Positions 29,701 through 37,432 of a DNA stretch of 64,000 bases are shown here, in pieces; the stretch's first letter is position 1, and every line of letters starts with the position of its first letter. The DNA is from Solobacterium moorei (lineage in GTDB: Bacteria > Bacillota_I > Bacilli_A > Erysipelotrichales > Erysipelotrichaceae): the NCBI RefSeq assembly GCF_036323475.1, contig NZ_AP028934.1, forward strand, positions 1,612,001 through 1,676,000, read 5' to 3'. A program made the translations under genes and the position numbers. The notes under the pieces are model-generated. The model was not told the DNA's origin. It did not search any database and was given only the letters and a program-made list of their open reading frames with translations.

Positions 29701-32456
29701 TAATCTAATAAGGTAGCCTGAAAAGGTTCTGCTTGTATTCTTTCTTCTACTTCTTCAGGTGCTTCAAGCTCTGCAATATTGTCCTCAAAGCTAAGTTCTC
29801 CGTTAAAAACATGCTGAAGCTCCTGCTCATCCATCTGCTTTTTAAGTTCACTATCTTTCAGTTCTCTAAAGGTCTTTGGGAAATCCTCTAAAACAAGCCT
29901 TTGGGCATTTAATTCCTTTAGTTCATCAAGATTAAAATATCCCCATTCAGGTTCAATTCCTAAAACAAGTCCAAAAGCGTCTTTGCTTTCTCTATCGTAC
30001 TCCGTCATATACCAAGTCCAGTTGCTTCTAAATGGAATGATATATGCTGCATGAACCTGTTTATCCGCTAAAGCGACATCCTCTTGTGCATAAAGCTCAG
30101 GAACTTTCTCAAGCATTTCATCAGTCATTAGATTATTTGGATCATCTTTAGAATAATAGCTTGGCTCTTTTTGTTCTTCTATCTCATCCTTTCTTTCAAT
30201 GTCCTTTTCTTCAAGATAAAGATTTTTTGAAAGCAGCTCGTCTATATGCTTTGCTACATTTGACCATGTAAGAAATACATCGTTACAATGATTCTTCTGT
30301 AATTTAAGTCCCTTTGCATCGTGCCATTCATCACTTCCCTTTGCTCCTGAAACAGCATGAGAATGACCTCCGATTCCATACTCATCTTTTAAGAAATTTG
30401 CTTTTTCCTGCAAGGTATGATTTTCTTTGAAAAACTTAGTAATTCGCTCTTTTCCCTTATCGACTCCACTTCCCCTTGAAATCGTAGCAAGGACTTCATC
30501 TTCTGTAATAAAGCCATGTACTTTTGGAAGTTCAGTTAGGTTAGAGATATATTCCTTTCTTGGAAGTGCAAGCTCCTGTAATTTCTGATAAAGGCTATCT
30601 ACCTTGTGATAATGAAACCTTAGTATGCCCCTATCCTCTCTATATGCTCTCAAGAAACGACCATATTCAGAAATAACATTTTTTAGGTAGTCGGGATTTT
30701 TAAGTTTTTCGGATAGCACTCCTGTTTCTTTCGGAAAGCCTCCACCTCTTTCTATAAAGTCAAAATAACCCTGTGCTTTTCCTTCTTCACTTAAATCGTG
30801 GTATAGATACCATAGCGATTCTGAAACTCTATCTCTTTCATAGTCCTGTGCTTCCAAAAGCTCTATATTTGCAGCAAACTCTCCTGTTTCTAAAAGCTCA
30901 CTGATTCTTCTTGCAGCATTACTCCAGCTTAAAATTTGCGTATCATCTTCTCTTGCAGAAGTTCCATAAGCTAAATGAATGCCTTTATCCGAATACCAGG
31001 AAGATACTTCTGCTCCATTAAGAAATAAACCGTTTCCACCTCTAAATGTATCTTTAAGGTATTCTCCCAATGCTTCTACTGTTTTACCTTTGGAAAATTC
31101 AGCAATGATAGGAAGTCTTTCGCCCTCATGGTTTCCACCGTTTACAAGAATACTGTCAATATCATTTTGAGTAAGAGGTATTGTAAGTTTAATCTGTCCT
31201 GATCTGTTTTCGGGTAAAGAAAAAGAAGCCTTATCAGCTTCTCTTATCTCTTTATCCGTATTTTCTTTTAGATTTCCACTACTTCCTTGATTGTCATTTC
31301 TTTGAGGGCTGAAATCATTGCTTTGTACTGCGGATGGCTCTCGTCCTCTATCTGCCAAGCCATCATCAGTTTCGGCTTCTCTGCTCTCATAAACTCTATC
31401 GCCTGTTTCTGAGTATCCATCAGGTGTTTTGTCAGCTTCTTCTCCTTGTATAGATCCACTAACATCTCGAAGTTGCTCTGCTCCTCGCTGCTTGAAAGAT
31501 AATCCAGCCTCATCACTGCGTATGTCGGATTCGGATATTCCCTCATAAAGTCCGTCTCTTCCTCTAACTGATTCAGTGTATTCTCTTTGATTTTCTCTAT
31601 TATCTCGTCCGTACTCTCCATTTCGGAAAATTCGCTCGTTTTCACTAATTCTTTCCTGATCATCTCGTCGAAGTACATTTTCTTCTACCTCCTCTAATTC
31701 TTCTTTTATTTTATTATATCCTGCTTCTTTACCTCTTAAAACTTCTTTTTGCAGCTCTAACTCTTTACTCTTTTGAATGGTCGCATCAATTATATTTCCA
31801 CTAATGTCTGATACGATTTCTCCCAAGCTCATAAGGGAAATACTGTCAAGCATTGCAAAGTTTTCCTTTAAAAGTTCATTATCCATAGGATAGTCTAACT
31901 TAAATCTTGAAGCTACTGCATAGCTTACTGAATCCCTAACAAATTTAGTAAAAGATATTCTGTCCTCATCGGATATTCTAAGCTCATTTATCAAGCTATC
32001 TATTTTTTCATCTCCGTAGAACCTGCTTAAAGAAAAGATATTTTCTAAGGTGCTTTCGCTTTCTTCATAGCCCTCAGCTTTTATCATTTCTTTTAATACA
32101 TCTCTATGAGCTTCTTTATCAAATCTCCAAAGATTTACCTCATTGACATCTCGGTTTCTTGAAACAGTCTGACTTATATCAAAGATATAGTCCACTTTTT
32201 TGTATGTGCCATAATCCTCTAAAATGGGGATACCTTTTTGTCCACGCATAACCGTTCTGTTAAAGCGTTCTCTCCAGTAATCAAACTTGGCACAAGCTGT
32301 CGCTTCAGGATTTTTATCATAAATACTTAACTGACTTCTAAAATCGTACTTCTGATTGTTCCCGACAACTTTTAAGAGCTTCAGATACTCTGCTTCACTC
32401 TGCAGAACATCTTGTTTTATAAGCTCCAAAATGTTATGAAAATCATTTATTCGCAT
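23700..32456 (-). CDS. Giant ICE DNA methylase/SNF2 helicase protein
   Basis: 2918 residues from [22 protein letters not shown] seven bases upstream fixes this start. Domains in order: ArdC-like ssDNA-binding N-terminus (1-~110, [17 protein letters not shown]); low-complexity R/E/G/S segment (~260-400); DUF2958-like region (~815); N6-adenine methylase with motif [10 protein letters not shown] (~1209) and IGNVPFG (~1272); SNF2 helicase with Walker A VVGSGKTF (~1930), DEAH box (~2097), TGTPVSN and the motif VI region [14 protein letters not shown] (~2430). An Asp-rich [14 protein letters not shown] module (~2850) and [10 protein letters not shown] (~2894) follow. It is thought to protect or remodel incoming DNA. 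The low-complexity segment overlaps a second ORF. Confidence 0.92.
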   Translation of the reverse strand: MRINDFHNILELIKQDVLQSEAEYLKLLKVVGNNQKYDFRSQLSIYDKNPEATACAKFDYWRERFNRTVMRGQKGIPILEDYGTYKKVDYIFDISQTVSRNRDVNEVNLWRFDKEAHRDVLKEMIKAEGYEESESTLENIFSLSRFYGDEKIDSLINELRISDEDRISFTKFVRDSVSYAVASRFKLDYPMDNELLKENFAMLDSISLMSLGEIVSDISGNIIDATIQKSKELELQKEVLRGKEAGYNKIKEELEEVEENVLRRDDQERISENERIFRNGEYGRDNRENQREYTESVRGRDGLYEGISESDIRSDEAGLSFKQRGAEQLRDVSGSIQGEEADKTPDGYSETGDRVYESREAETDDGLADRGREPSAVQSNDFSPQRNDNQGSSGNLKENTDKEIREADKASFSLPENRSGQIKLTIPLTQNDIDSILVNGGNHEGERLPIIAEFSKGKTVEALGEYLKDTFRGGNGLFLNGAEVSSWYSDKGIHLAYGTSAREDDTQILSWSNAARRISELLETGEFAANIELLEAQDYERDRVSESLWYLYHDLSEEGKAQGYFDFIERGGGFPKETGVLSEKLKNPDYLKNVISEYGRFLRAYREDRGILRFHYHKVDSLYQKLQELALPRKEYISNLTELPKVHGFITEDEVLATISRGSGVDKGKERITKFFKENHTLQEKANFLKDEYGIGGHSHAVSGAKGSDEWHDAKGLKLQKNHCNDVFLTWSNVAKHIDELLSKNLYLEEKDIERKDEIEEQKEPSYYSKDDPNNLMTDEMLEKVPELYAQEDVALADKQVHAAYIIPFRSNWTWYMTEYDRESKDAFGLVLGIEPEWGYFNLDELKELNAQRLVLEDFPKTFRELKDSELKKQMDEQELQHVFNGELSFEDNIAELEAPEEVEERIQAEPFQATLLDYLKEKEEVELNEKEDSPLDEFAVQEGDTVYFNHEEYKVREISKNQITGRNDLWLDPARQGNHQIPIVSFTDNEDLLRQVSLERPEFIIGDEVKYKGKDYTITRFDDMGNNLNTVTVKDNTEYLGGMITGSDVIPYRKESELDKIFENLTYIKSEKTFEEAEIKKNQAHNFKITEETLPSKLSPSERLNNNLEAISMLNRVGSGERELDITAQEVLAKYVGWGGLADVFDESKDGQWKEARAFLKENLSSSEYEAARESTLTSFYTPKTVIDGVYKTLSGMGFKQGNILEPSMGVGNFIGNLPDEMNKSKFYGVELDSVSGRIGKLLYPESDIQVKGLEETGFSNNFFDIAIGNVPFGEYKVNDREYNRNNFLIHDYFFAKSIDKVRNGGVIAFITSSGTMDKKDESVRRYLAARAEFLGAIRLPNDTFKGVAGTEVTSDIIFLKKRDSVLERDEDWIHLAEDENGLSYNKYFVDHPEQVLGSMREVSGRFGKTLTCEPIAFLGTEINMASLKDRIEIAGERISKDAKYEEIELLDDEITSIPATDDVKNFSYTLIDDEVYYRENSLFIRKEVSDKNKEKIKDYLELNAALKDVIYKQKEDFSEEEIKVSQEKLNEVYDNFSKKHGFVNNLSNTRALKEDSNFPLVSSIEILDEEENFKAKGDIFSKRTITKAKVIDHVDTSLEALVLSVSEKGYVDFDYMGSLTGKDRPTLIEELRGEIYLNIREEQNFYRPLSFNLEDGDLPFACANGSNSYKYGYVTKDEYLSGNIRDKIAIVDSYLSKLRQTERELPHLGFAENGKEKELISYEMNRLEYQKAELTKVLPKELEASEINVRLGATWIPIKDIEKFIFETLKTPGYAKWDIKVKFSNLTSEWNVEGKSRDRGNDLAEMTFGTSRVNAYKLIEDALNLKETKVFDQIVNPDGSKTSVLNKKETMLAGQKQELLKEEFKNWIFNDQERRSRLVKLYNERFNSIRNREYDGSNLSFEGMNTEIDLRTHQRNAIARSLYGGNTLLAHVVGSGKTFEMVASAMESKRLGMCSKSLFVVPNHLTGQIGREFMQLYPSANIMVADKKDFEPKNRKRFIGKIATGEYDAVVIGHTQFEKIPMSKEYQEKHIQDQIDEIVNYVEEYKHDRNQNFTVKQLEKTKKKLETRLEKLNDDFKKDDVITFEELGVDKLFVDEAHGFKNLYLYTKMRNVAGIGQSEAFKSSDMFMKCRYMDEMTGGKGVVFATGTPVSNSMTELYTMQRYLQYESLKKNGLEHFDSWASTFGETQSSFELSPEGTGYRVKTRFSKFYNLPELMSMFKEVADIQTADMLNLPTPEANYEVIKTEPSEEQKEILKSLSKRADDVRNRVVEPDVDNMLKITNDGKKLALDQRLINPLLPDNPDSKVNVCVKNVFAIWDNTKENRSTQLLFSDMSTPKGDGEFNIYDDIREKLVAMGIPKEEIAFIHEANSDKQKDELFAKVRKGEVRILMGSTQKMGAGTNVQNKLIALHDLDVPWRPADLEQRAGRIVRQGNENEKVNIYRYVTENTFDSYLWQTIENKQKFISQIMTSKTPVRVAEDVDESSLNYAEIKALATGDPKIKEKMDLDNEVTKLKMLEANYKSNRYRLEDKVAKNYPDEIARTEKLIEAVKKDISNVDPKAEGEEKFTSITIAGEKITDKKLAGEKLLEAISKVKINESKVIGKYRNMDLEVSYNFFTNEHNFSLNGAAKHSGELGTSADGNITRLDNALEKMPEKLNRLEEKLISTKEQLENAKEELKKPFEKADELKSKVLRLAELNKLLDMGEVEEMRNDNPLVEDVKRAIIDFCNREYEENHSYDEFNTLYPDQKHIGIAYTNTPDERHGIQYELDLEEKTWTQYIDDTPIKTESFDYENKGENEALRNMKNEIELSSFEDLVYVDSEDLKAATGLDIDDEGNFYDPLSKDLDNDGIPDRYDNDFKDSDYFESTYDVEDNLHSKEEIAQKSEDKPSILGQIRAYQNESKTEEKQKTKEQEILR
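31268..31678 (-). CDS. Out-of-frame ORF nested inside the helicase gene, TnpV-like
   Basis: 136 residues starting [13 protein letters not shown], read on the same strand in a different frame from the helicase. AGGAGGT lies exactly eight bases upstream of the ATG (31687-31693). The product has normal globular composition, with [10 protein letters not shown] and [18 protein letters not shown] resembling TnpV-type transposon proteins (from memory). The helicase frame over precisely these bases (~260-396) is low-complexity R/E/D/G/S, as expected when the other frame is under selection. I judge it a probable real overlapping gene; expression is unproven. Confidence 0.6.
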   Translation of the reverse strand: MYFDEMIRKELVKTSEFSEMESTDEIIEKIKENTLNQLEEETDFMREYPNPTYAVMRLDYLSSSEEQSNFEMLVDLYKEKKLTKHLMDTQKQAIEFMRAEKPKLMMAWQIEDESHPQYKAMISALKEMTIKEVVEI

Positions 32457-32481
32457 ATTTACCTCCTTCTTTTTTACAAAC

Positions 32482-32515
32482 AAAAAAGGCGGTTAGATTT
32501 TACTCTAATCACCTT
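32482..32515 (-). terminator. Leader hairpin before the helicase gene
   Basis: Minus-strand AAAGGTGATTAGA pairs with TCTAACCGCCTTT (one G-U pair, one mismatch) and runs into six T residues. It ends about 25 bases upstream of the start codon and just ahead of AAGGAGG. Confidence 0.7.
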
Positions 32516-32568
32516 TAAATTCTGTGTGCTGCAACTTAATGTTTTATAAATTCCTCAATGCTATTTTT

Positions 32569-33600
32569 CTACTCATTTTCTTCTTCTGCAATTTCTGTAT
32601 ACTCTTTCAGCTTTCTTTGCAACAGGTTCTTATCTATTAGTTTTAAGGTGTATTCCGATACCATAGTAGGAGAAAGGCTTCTACTAAGTGCAAATTCTAC
32701 AACCTCATCATCTTTTGAAGCACAAAGAATAACACCGACACTTGGATTTTCAGTTTTCTTTTTTACTTCTCTATCTAATGCTTCTAAATACAAGTTCATT
32801 TTGCCTATATATTCCGGTTTAAACTCCCCTATCTTTAGTTCAAATGCAACTAAGCAAGATAACCCTCTATGATAGAATAATAAATCTATATAGTAATCAT
32901 GATTGCCAACCTGTACCCTGTATTCATTTCCTATGAATGAGAAATCTTTACCAATTTCCAATATGAAATTCTTCAGATTTTCAAGAATTGATTTTTGAAA
33001 ATCTCTTTCACTTCCAATCTTTGGTGCATCAAGAAATTCCAAGACATAGCTGTCCATAAACAAATTATGTGTTTCTTTCTTTGCCTTTTGTGTGGCAGGC
33101 AAGCTCTCACCGCTTGAAAGCATATACCTCTCATAATAACCACTATCCATTTGTCTTTCCAACTCACGCTTTGAATACTTTTCTCTGACTGCCAGTTCAA
33201 TATAAAATTGTCTTTCTTCCTTGCTTTTTGAACCAGACATTATTTTCAAGTGATTTGTCCAACTCAATTGTGTCACCAGTGGTGACACTTTTTCATCGTC
33301 CTTATATAACTCGTAGAATTGCTTCATTCTATAAAGTCCTCTGCGAGTAAACCCTTTTAGATCAGGATAATTTTCAGAGAAAAAATCAGCAACATTTTCC
33401 ACAAAATTTGATCCATAACTTGCTTCTTTGCTTTTCTCACTTATATACTTTCCCACTTCCTGATACATCAAAATCAGTTCTTCGTTGACTTTTCTATAAG
33501 CACGATCCTTTGCACCTTCGATAATCTTAACAATATCATCAAACTGATGATTATCTTTTCCCACATTTGTATTCTGCAATACCATCTTATCTTTATCCAT
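32569..33600 (-). CDS. YhcG/DUF1016-family PDDEXK nuclease
   Basis: 343 residues. The N-terminal DUF1016_N region (IIEGAKDRAYRKVNEELILMYQEVGKYI; LSWTNHLKIM) is followed by a PD-(D/E)xK nuclease core in YYIDLLFYHRGLSCLVAFELKIG (Asp...Glu-x-Lys, ~235-260). The family is widespread in mobile elements and next to restriction systems, with suggested roles in Holliday-junction or recombination processing; no firm reaction is known. GAGGTAAAT lies before the start. It is cargo-like, placed between the helicase and a small AbrB-type gene. Confidence 0.87.
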   Translation of the reverse strand: MDKDKMVLQNTNVGKDNHQFDDIVKIIEGAKDRAYRKVNEELILMYQEVGKYISEKSKEASYGSNFVENVADFFSENYPDLKGFTRRGLYRMKQFYELYKDDEKVSPLVTQLSWTNHLKIMSGSKSKEERQFYIELAVREKYSKRELERQMDSGYYERYMLSSGESLPATQKAKKETHNLFMDSYVLEFLDAPKIGSERDFQKSILENLKNFILEIGKDFSFIGNEYRVQVGNHDYYIDLLFYHRGLSCLVAFELKIGEFKPEYIGKMNLYLEALDREVKKKTENPSVGVILCASKDDEVVEFALSRSLSPTMVSEYTLKLIDKNLLQRKLKEYTEIAEEENE

Positions 33601-33623
33601 TATTTACCTCTATAAATATACTG

Positions 33624-33803
33624 TTATTTATCAATATTTTCTTCAATAAAAATTTTGGAGTTTTGAATTTGCACTTTATCGTTATTAACTACAAAAGTAA
33701 CATAATCTCCATTTTGTAAGTCCAAAAGTTCTCTTATCCTTTTTGGAATAGTAACCTGCCCTTTTGACATAACTTTTGCAGTATCCATAAATGTATCTTT
33801 CAT
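33624..33803 (-). CDS. AbrB/MazE-type SpoVT-AbrB-fold DNA-binding protein
   Basis: 59 residues: MKDTFMDTAKVMSKGQVTIP, then KRIRELLDLQNGDYVTFVV and a short acidic tail. VMSKGQVTIPKxIR is the swapped-hairpin AbrB signature. GGAGAAAGG precedes the start. Proteins of this size are transition-state regulators or antitoxins; no partner toxin (MazF/VapC-like) is adjacent, though the nuclease gene lies 24 bases downstream and could be its regulated partner. Confidence 0.75.
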   Translation of the reverse strand: MKDTFMDTAKVMSKGQVTIPKRIRELLDLQNGDYVTFVVNNDKVQIQNSKIFIEENIDK

Positions 33804-33839
33804 ACCTGTTTCCTTTCTCCCTACTTTTCCTACAAAAGA

Positions 33840-34066
33840 TTATATCATTTTTAGGGCATTTTTTCCAGCTTGAAATTAGTGTCATATTACTTGATATAAG
33901 TGGAAACCACTTCTTTTATCTCATTTTCAATCGCTTCTAAAAAATTTTCCTTTGAAGATTTTCCCTGTGCAATATCCGATAGCTCCATTTCCCACTTTGC
34001 TGTTGTTTCTGCTGATTTAAAAGTATCGGCTACAATCGTTACAAGGCTGATTCCCTTATGTGTATT
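33840..34066 (-). repeat. Duplicated 3' end of topB, copy A (degenerate)
   Basis: About 226 bases matching 35582-35808 at roughly 95%, which is the 3' end of topB and its downstream flank. Copy A is not preceded by the rest of topB: similarity stops abruptly after TTATGTGTA at 34066. The pair forms direct repeats 1742 bases apart around a foreign segment. Confidence 0.85.
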
Positions 34067-34286
34067 AACTTATCTGTTGATTTAGCCACCTTACCATTTA
34101 TCTTTTTTTAATTCCATCAGGCTTTTGATGTTGTAGTTGTTATTCATCCCGTATTTCTTTCATGTCTGTTTTTTCGTTTTCTGCCATTTAGTTCATCATT
34201 TCGACTTCCACAAAAAAAGATTTCCTGCACTTAGGAAACCTCTTTTTCTCTTGCTTATATTTTGTTTTTCGTTTTCGGTATTGATT
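34067..34286. other. Noncoding scar with leader-type hairpin
   Basis: No convincing gene. On the minus strand a hairpin (34211-34247, AAGAGGTTTCCT/AGGAAATCTT plus seven T) precedes a 15-codon ORF MAENEKTDMKEIRDE, a pattern seen before other element genes here. It may be the leader of a gene that was lost in the rearrangement. Confidence 0.4.
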
Positions 34287-34673
34287 TTAAGTTGTGGATT
34301 GTAGCTTTTTTCTTGCTCTATATTCCCTTGCTTTTACTTTCTCATACTCTCTAAATTTTTCAATATTTTTAGCTCAGTATTTTTTGGAATATTCTCTATG
34401 GTAGGCTAGTGATTTTTCTTTCTTTGCTTCTTCAATTTCTTCTCTCATCTGTATCATTTCTTGTTCTGTTGGCTATATTTGTTTTGTGAGTTCATTCTCA
34501 AATCTGCCTATATAGTTAAAATAAACTTCTATACGCTGAACAACATATCTTGCTCTTTTGACATCTCGCTCATGCACTATATTATTGAAAAATAATATTC
34601 GATAATATTTTGCAAAAAGCTCAACTTGAAGTTGTATACTAATTATTTTTTCTCTTAGTGAAAATGTCTGCAA
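34287..34673 (-). pseudogene. C-terminal remnant of a large serine recombinase
   Basis: The minus strand reads NIVHERDVKRARYVVQRIEV, then YFNYIGRFE, a stop codon, PTEQEMIQMREEIEEAKKEK, another stop, and a basic tail ending YRARKKLQSTT. The H-E-R-x(n)-Q-x-I-E-V-Y-F-N-Y-I-G block is the DUF4368-like end of TnpX/TndX-type recombinases. Two in-frame stops and no N-terminal domains show decay. It suggests that a mobilizable element once sat between the topB repeats. Confidence 0.5.
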
Positions 34674-35049
34674 CTAAAAAACCAATTACACCACCTAAAA
34701 CATTTGTTATCACATCTGTTATATCTGATGCCCCAATAGACATAATATACTGCATTATTTCAAAAAATAAACTTACTACTAGAAAAATTAAAAATGCCTG
34801 GTTAATTTTAATACCACAACTTATTTTTTTTATTAAAATTCCAAAAGGAATAAATATTAACATATTAAAAATAGGTTCTAACCAAAACAAATCTCCTTCT
34901 ATAATATTGTCATAATAGAAAGGAATAAAGTTTACGTCTCTAACCCTCCTCATATCACTAATAGAAAAACCTAGCTTAAAAAGAACTAGCCAAGACAACA
35001 AAATCAAGTATATGAATAACAATATTTTTAATATATTTTTTTTCTTCAT
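34639..35049 (-). CDS. VanZ-family membrane protein
   Basis: 136 residues with four hydrophobic segments (ILLFIYLILLSWLVLFKLG; LEPIFNMLIFIPFGILI; AFLIFLVVSLFFEIMQY; ITNVLGGVIGFLVADI). N-M-L-x-F-x-P-F-G and the E-x-x-Q motif followed by D-x-x-D/N are VanZ-like hallmarks. VanZ proteins give low-level teicoplanin resistance or act on lipopeptides and cell-surface lipids. It overlaps the recombinase remnant and lies inside the region bounded by the topB repeats. Confidence 0.78.
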   Translation of the reverse strand: MKKKNILKILLFIYLILLSWLVLFKLGFSISDMRRVRDVNFIPFYYDNIIEGDLFWLEPIFNMLIFIPFGILIKKISCGIKINQAFLIFLVVSLFFEIMQYIMSIGASDITDVITNVLGGVIGFLVADIFTKRKNN

Positions 35050-35059
35050 TATTATAACC

Positions 35060-35278
35060 TCAACCTTTTATGCATTTGTAAAAAATATTCCCATAACACT
35101 CTCCCAAAACTTCTGCCAACTGAATTGCTCTCTGTATTGTCGGAACTATTATACCTCTTTCCACACTACTTATATACTGCTGCGAAATACCAGTCAACTC
35201 CGATAATTGAATTTGGGTATATCCTTTACTTTTTCGTATTTTTGCTAGTGAATTACACACTTTTATTTTTTGCATCAT
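35060..35278 (-). CDS. XRE-family helix-turn-helix regulator
   Basis: 72 residues starting MMQKIKVCNSLAKIRKSKG, with GGAGG eight bases upstream. HTH TQIQLSELTGISQQYISSVERG is followed by TIQRAIQLAEVL, as in short Cro/CI proteins. It lies 10 bases before the VanZ-like gene and probably controls it. Confidence 0.82.
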   Translation of the reverse strand: MMQKIKVCNSLAKIRKSKGYTQIQLSELTGISQQYISSVERGIIVPTIQRAIQLAEVLGECYGNIFYKCIKG

Positions 35279-35559
35279 TAATCCCTCCACTGCTTAACAG
35301 ATAAAATGAATCGATTAAATCCTGCTTCATTTTTAATTCCCTCGAATTCGGGGGAATTAAAATTTGTATTATACATTTCTTCCCAAATACCTAAAAACTC
35401 TATTGTGTTCTTGTTTCTAAGCCATTTTTCTATTAAAGCAGAACCGTTCTCAATATTTCTAACCATATCTGTCAAAGAAATGTAGTCCCTATTATCTATG
35501 GCAATAATGCTGATTTCTGAACCTTCAACATTTATTTTAGACACATAATCACCTCTCAA
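35278..35559 (-). CDS. KilA-N domain protein, truncated
   Basis: 93 residues. VEGSEISIIAIDNRDYISLTD, then MVRNIENGSALIEKWLRNKN and TIEFLGIWEEMYN is the KilA-N DNA-binding fold of phage and element antirepressor-like proteins, which usually exceed 200 residues. Here it ends shortly after ILSVKQWRD, so the C-terminal part is missing. A GTG at 35544 (five codons in) has the better-spaced AGAGGTG and may be the true start. Confidence 0.72.
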   Translation of the reverse strand: MRGDYVSKINVEGSEISIIAIDNRDYISLTDMVRNIENGSALIEKWLRNKNTIEFLGIWEEMYNTNFNSPEFEGIKNEAGFNRFILSVKQWRD

Positions 35560-35581
35560 TCATTAAATTGATTACCTTATA

Positions 35582-35808
35582 TTATATCATTTTTAGGGCA
35601 TTTTTTCCACCTTGAAATTAGTGGCATCTTACTTGGTATAAGTGGAAACCACTTCTTTTATCTCATTTTCAATCGCTTCTAAAAAGTTTTCCTTTGAAGA
35701 TTGCCCCTGTGCAATATCCGATAACTCCATTTCCCACTTTGCTGTTGTTTCTGCTGATTTAAAAGTATCGGCTACAATCGTTACAAGGCTGATTCCCTTA
35801 TGTGTAGC
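35582..35808 (-). repeat. topB 3' end, copy B (intact gene end)
   Basis: Matches 33840-34066. It covers the last ~60 codons and stop region of topB, so this is the parental copy. Confidence 0.85.
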
Positions 35809-37335
35809 AATAAGGTTCTTTTTATCTCTTTCTACAAATCCCTTGAAAATCAGATTTTCAATAATCCCTGCTCTTGTTGCAGGTGTTCCAAGTCCTTTTC
35901 GCTCAACTTCTACACCTTTTTCCAATGCGTCATTTCCTGCAAGCTCCATCGCCTTTAGGAGAAGATCTTCCGTAAAATGCTTAGCTGGTTGAGTGTATTT
36001 TTCTTTTATCTCTTTATCTTTAATATCAAGACTATAACCAATCTTTACATCCGGAAGCACTGTATCTTCATTTTTCTTTTTCGCATATTCGTTTAGGTAA
36101 TTGGTAAAGCCATCATCTACAATCACCTTTCCACTACTTGTAAATTCAAATCCATCAAATTCAGCCACAATCTTCGTTGTATTCTCAATTAAAGGATAGC
36201 CTACACTTGCATGTAGCTTATTTAAAATAAGTTCATATACCTTCAATTCACTTTCCAGAAGAGAAGTTAAGTTCTCATTCATACTGCTTGCTGTCGGTAT
36301 AATCGCATGATGGTCTGTAACCTTTTTAGAATTAAATACCGTCTTGATACGCTCTGTGTCAAAATCATTCTTTCCTAAAATGTTATTAACCGTACTTACA
36401 ATCATATCTTCCGTAAGGCATCTGCTGTCTGTTCTTGGATAGGTAATCAGTTTCTTTTCGTAAAGACTTTGAGCATAATCAAGTGTCTGCTTAGCTGAGT
36501 ATCCAAAATATTTATTGCACTCTCTTTGAAGCGTCGTAAGGTCAAATGGCAGCTCAGGCTTTGTTATCTTTTCCTTTTGAATAACATCGGTAATTTCTAT
36601 CTTATCGCCTACTAAATTTAAGAGCTGTTCCGCTGTTATTTCATCATCAATTCTATCTGTTGATAGTGTAAAGCCATTAAGGCTTAATTCCACTGTAAAA
36701 TATTTTTCTTTCTTGAAATTGGCTATCTCATCATCTCTTTTTACAATCATTGCAAGGGTAGGTGTCTGCACTCTGCCCACACTGTAATTTTGCTTGTATA
36801 GACACGAATACAGTCTGCTTAAATTCATTCCCACAAGCCAATCTGCTATTGCTCTTGCTTGTGCAGACTCAAATAGATTATCGTAAGAACTTCCATCTTT
36901 TAGGTTATCAAAGCCCTCTTTTATGGCACTATCTTCCATTGATGAAATCCAAAGACGCTTCATCTTCTTTTTACAATTTGCCTGATTATATACAAGCCTG
37001 AAGATGGATTCTCCTTCACGCCCTGCATCGCAGGCATTTATCACGATGTCTATATCCTTATCATTCATCAGCTTTTTAAGAATCGTAAATTGTTTCTTTG
37101 TGGACTTTGCAATCTCATACTTATATTCCTTTGGAATAATCGGTAAATCCGCCATATTCCACTTAGCATACTTTTCATCATAGCTTTCCGGATTTGCCAT
37201 TTTAATTAAATGTCCAACACACCAGCTTACCTTATATCCGTTTCCTTCATAATATCCGTCTTTCTTCTTTGTTGCTCCGATCACTTTTGCAATAGAAATT
37301 GCAACACTTGGCTTTTCAGCAATTACTAAATTCAT
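35629..37335 (-). CDS. topB: ICE type IA DNA topoisomerase III (TopB)
   Basis: 568 residues. The TOPRIM domain has NLVIAEKPSVA at the start and NACDAGREGE (~105). The active-site tyrosine is in LITYPRTDSR (~300), with HHAIIPT and the C-terminal GLGTPATRAGIIENL block. It relaxes negatively supercoiled or catenated DNA and is a standard gene in Tn1549-like ICEs, probably helping process element DNA. The zinc-finger tail of chromosomal TopB is absent, as usual for element versions. Confidence 0.92.
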   Translation of the reverse strand: MNLVIAEKPSVAISIAKVIGATKKKDGYYEGNGYKVSWCVGHLIKMANPESYDEKYAKWNMADLPIIPKEYKYEIAKSTKKQFTILKKLMNDKDIDIVINACDAGREGESIFRLVYNQANCKKKMKRLWISSMEDSAIKEGFDNLKDGSSYDNLFESAQARAIADWLVGMNLSRLYSCLYKQNYSVGRVQTPTLAMIVKRDDEIANFKKEKYFTVELSLNGFTLSTDRIDDEITAEQLLNLVGDKIEITDVIQKEKITKPELPFDLTTLQRECNKYFGYSAKQTLDYAQSLYEKKLITYPRTDSRCLTEDMIVSTVNNILGKNDFDTERIKTVFNSKKVTDHHAIIPTASSMNENLTSLLESELKVYELILNKLHASVGYPLIENTTKIVAEFDGFEFTSSGKVIVDDGFTNYLNEYAKKKNEDTVLPDVKIGYSLDIKDKEIKEKYTQPAKHFTEDLLLKAMELAGNDALEKGVEVERKGLGTPATRAGIIENLIFKGFVERDKKNLIATHKGISLVTIVADTFKSAETTAKWEMELSDIAQGQSSKENFLEAIENEIKEVVSTYTK

Positions 37336-37366
37336 CTATTTTTTCCTCCTGTTTTTCAAAATAATA

Positions 37367-37393
37367 GGGCGGAAGATGTTACTCTCCCGCCCT
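37367..37393 (-). terminator. Leader hairpin before topB
   Basis: Minus-strand AGGGCGG/CCGCCCT stem with a ~13-base loop, then ATTATTTTG, 32 bases before the topB start. A second inverted repeat TTGCACC/GGTGCAA (37402-37430) lies upstream, before the DUF4366 stop. Confidence 0.55.
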
Positions 37394-37432
37394 GTCTTTT
37401 GCACCAAATATTGTATAGTTTTGGGTGCAAAT

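Noticed and set aside
31200-31700. Low-complexity helicase segment as a frameshift error
   Set aside because: The helicase frame stays open across 2918 codons on both sides, so a sequencing frameshift is not needed; dual coding explains both frames better.
32973-33200. 75-residue same-strand ORF in the DUF1016 gene
   Set aside because: No ribosome-binding site, and the main frame is well conserved here.
33685-33885. 66-residue minus-strand ORF
   Set aside because: Frame shadow of the AbrB-type gene, which lies in another frame with a proper start and signature.
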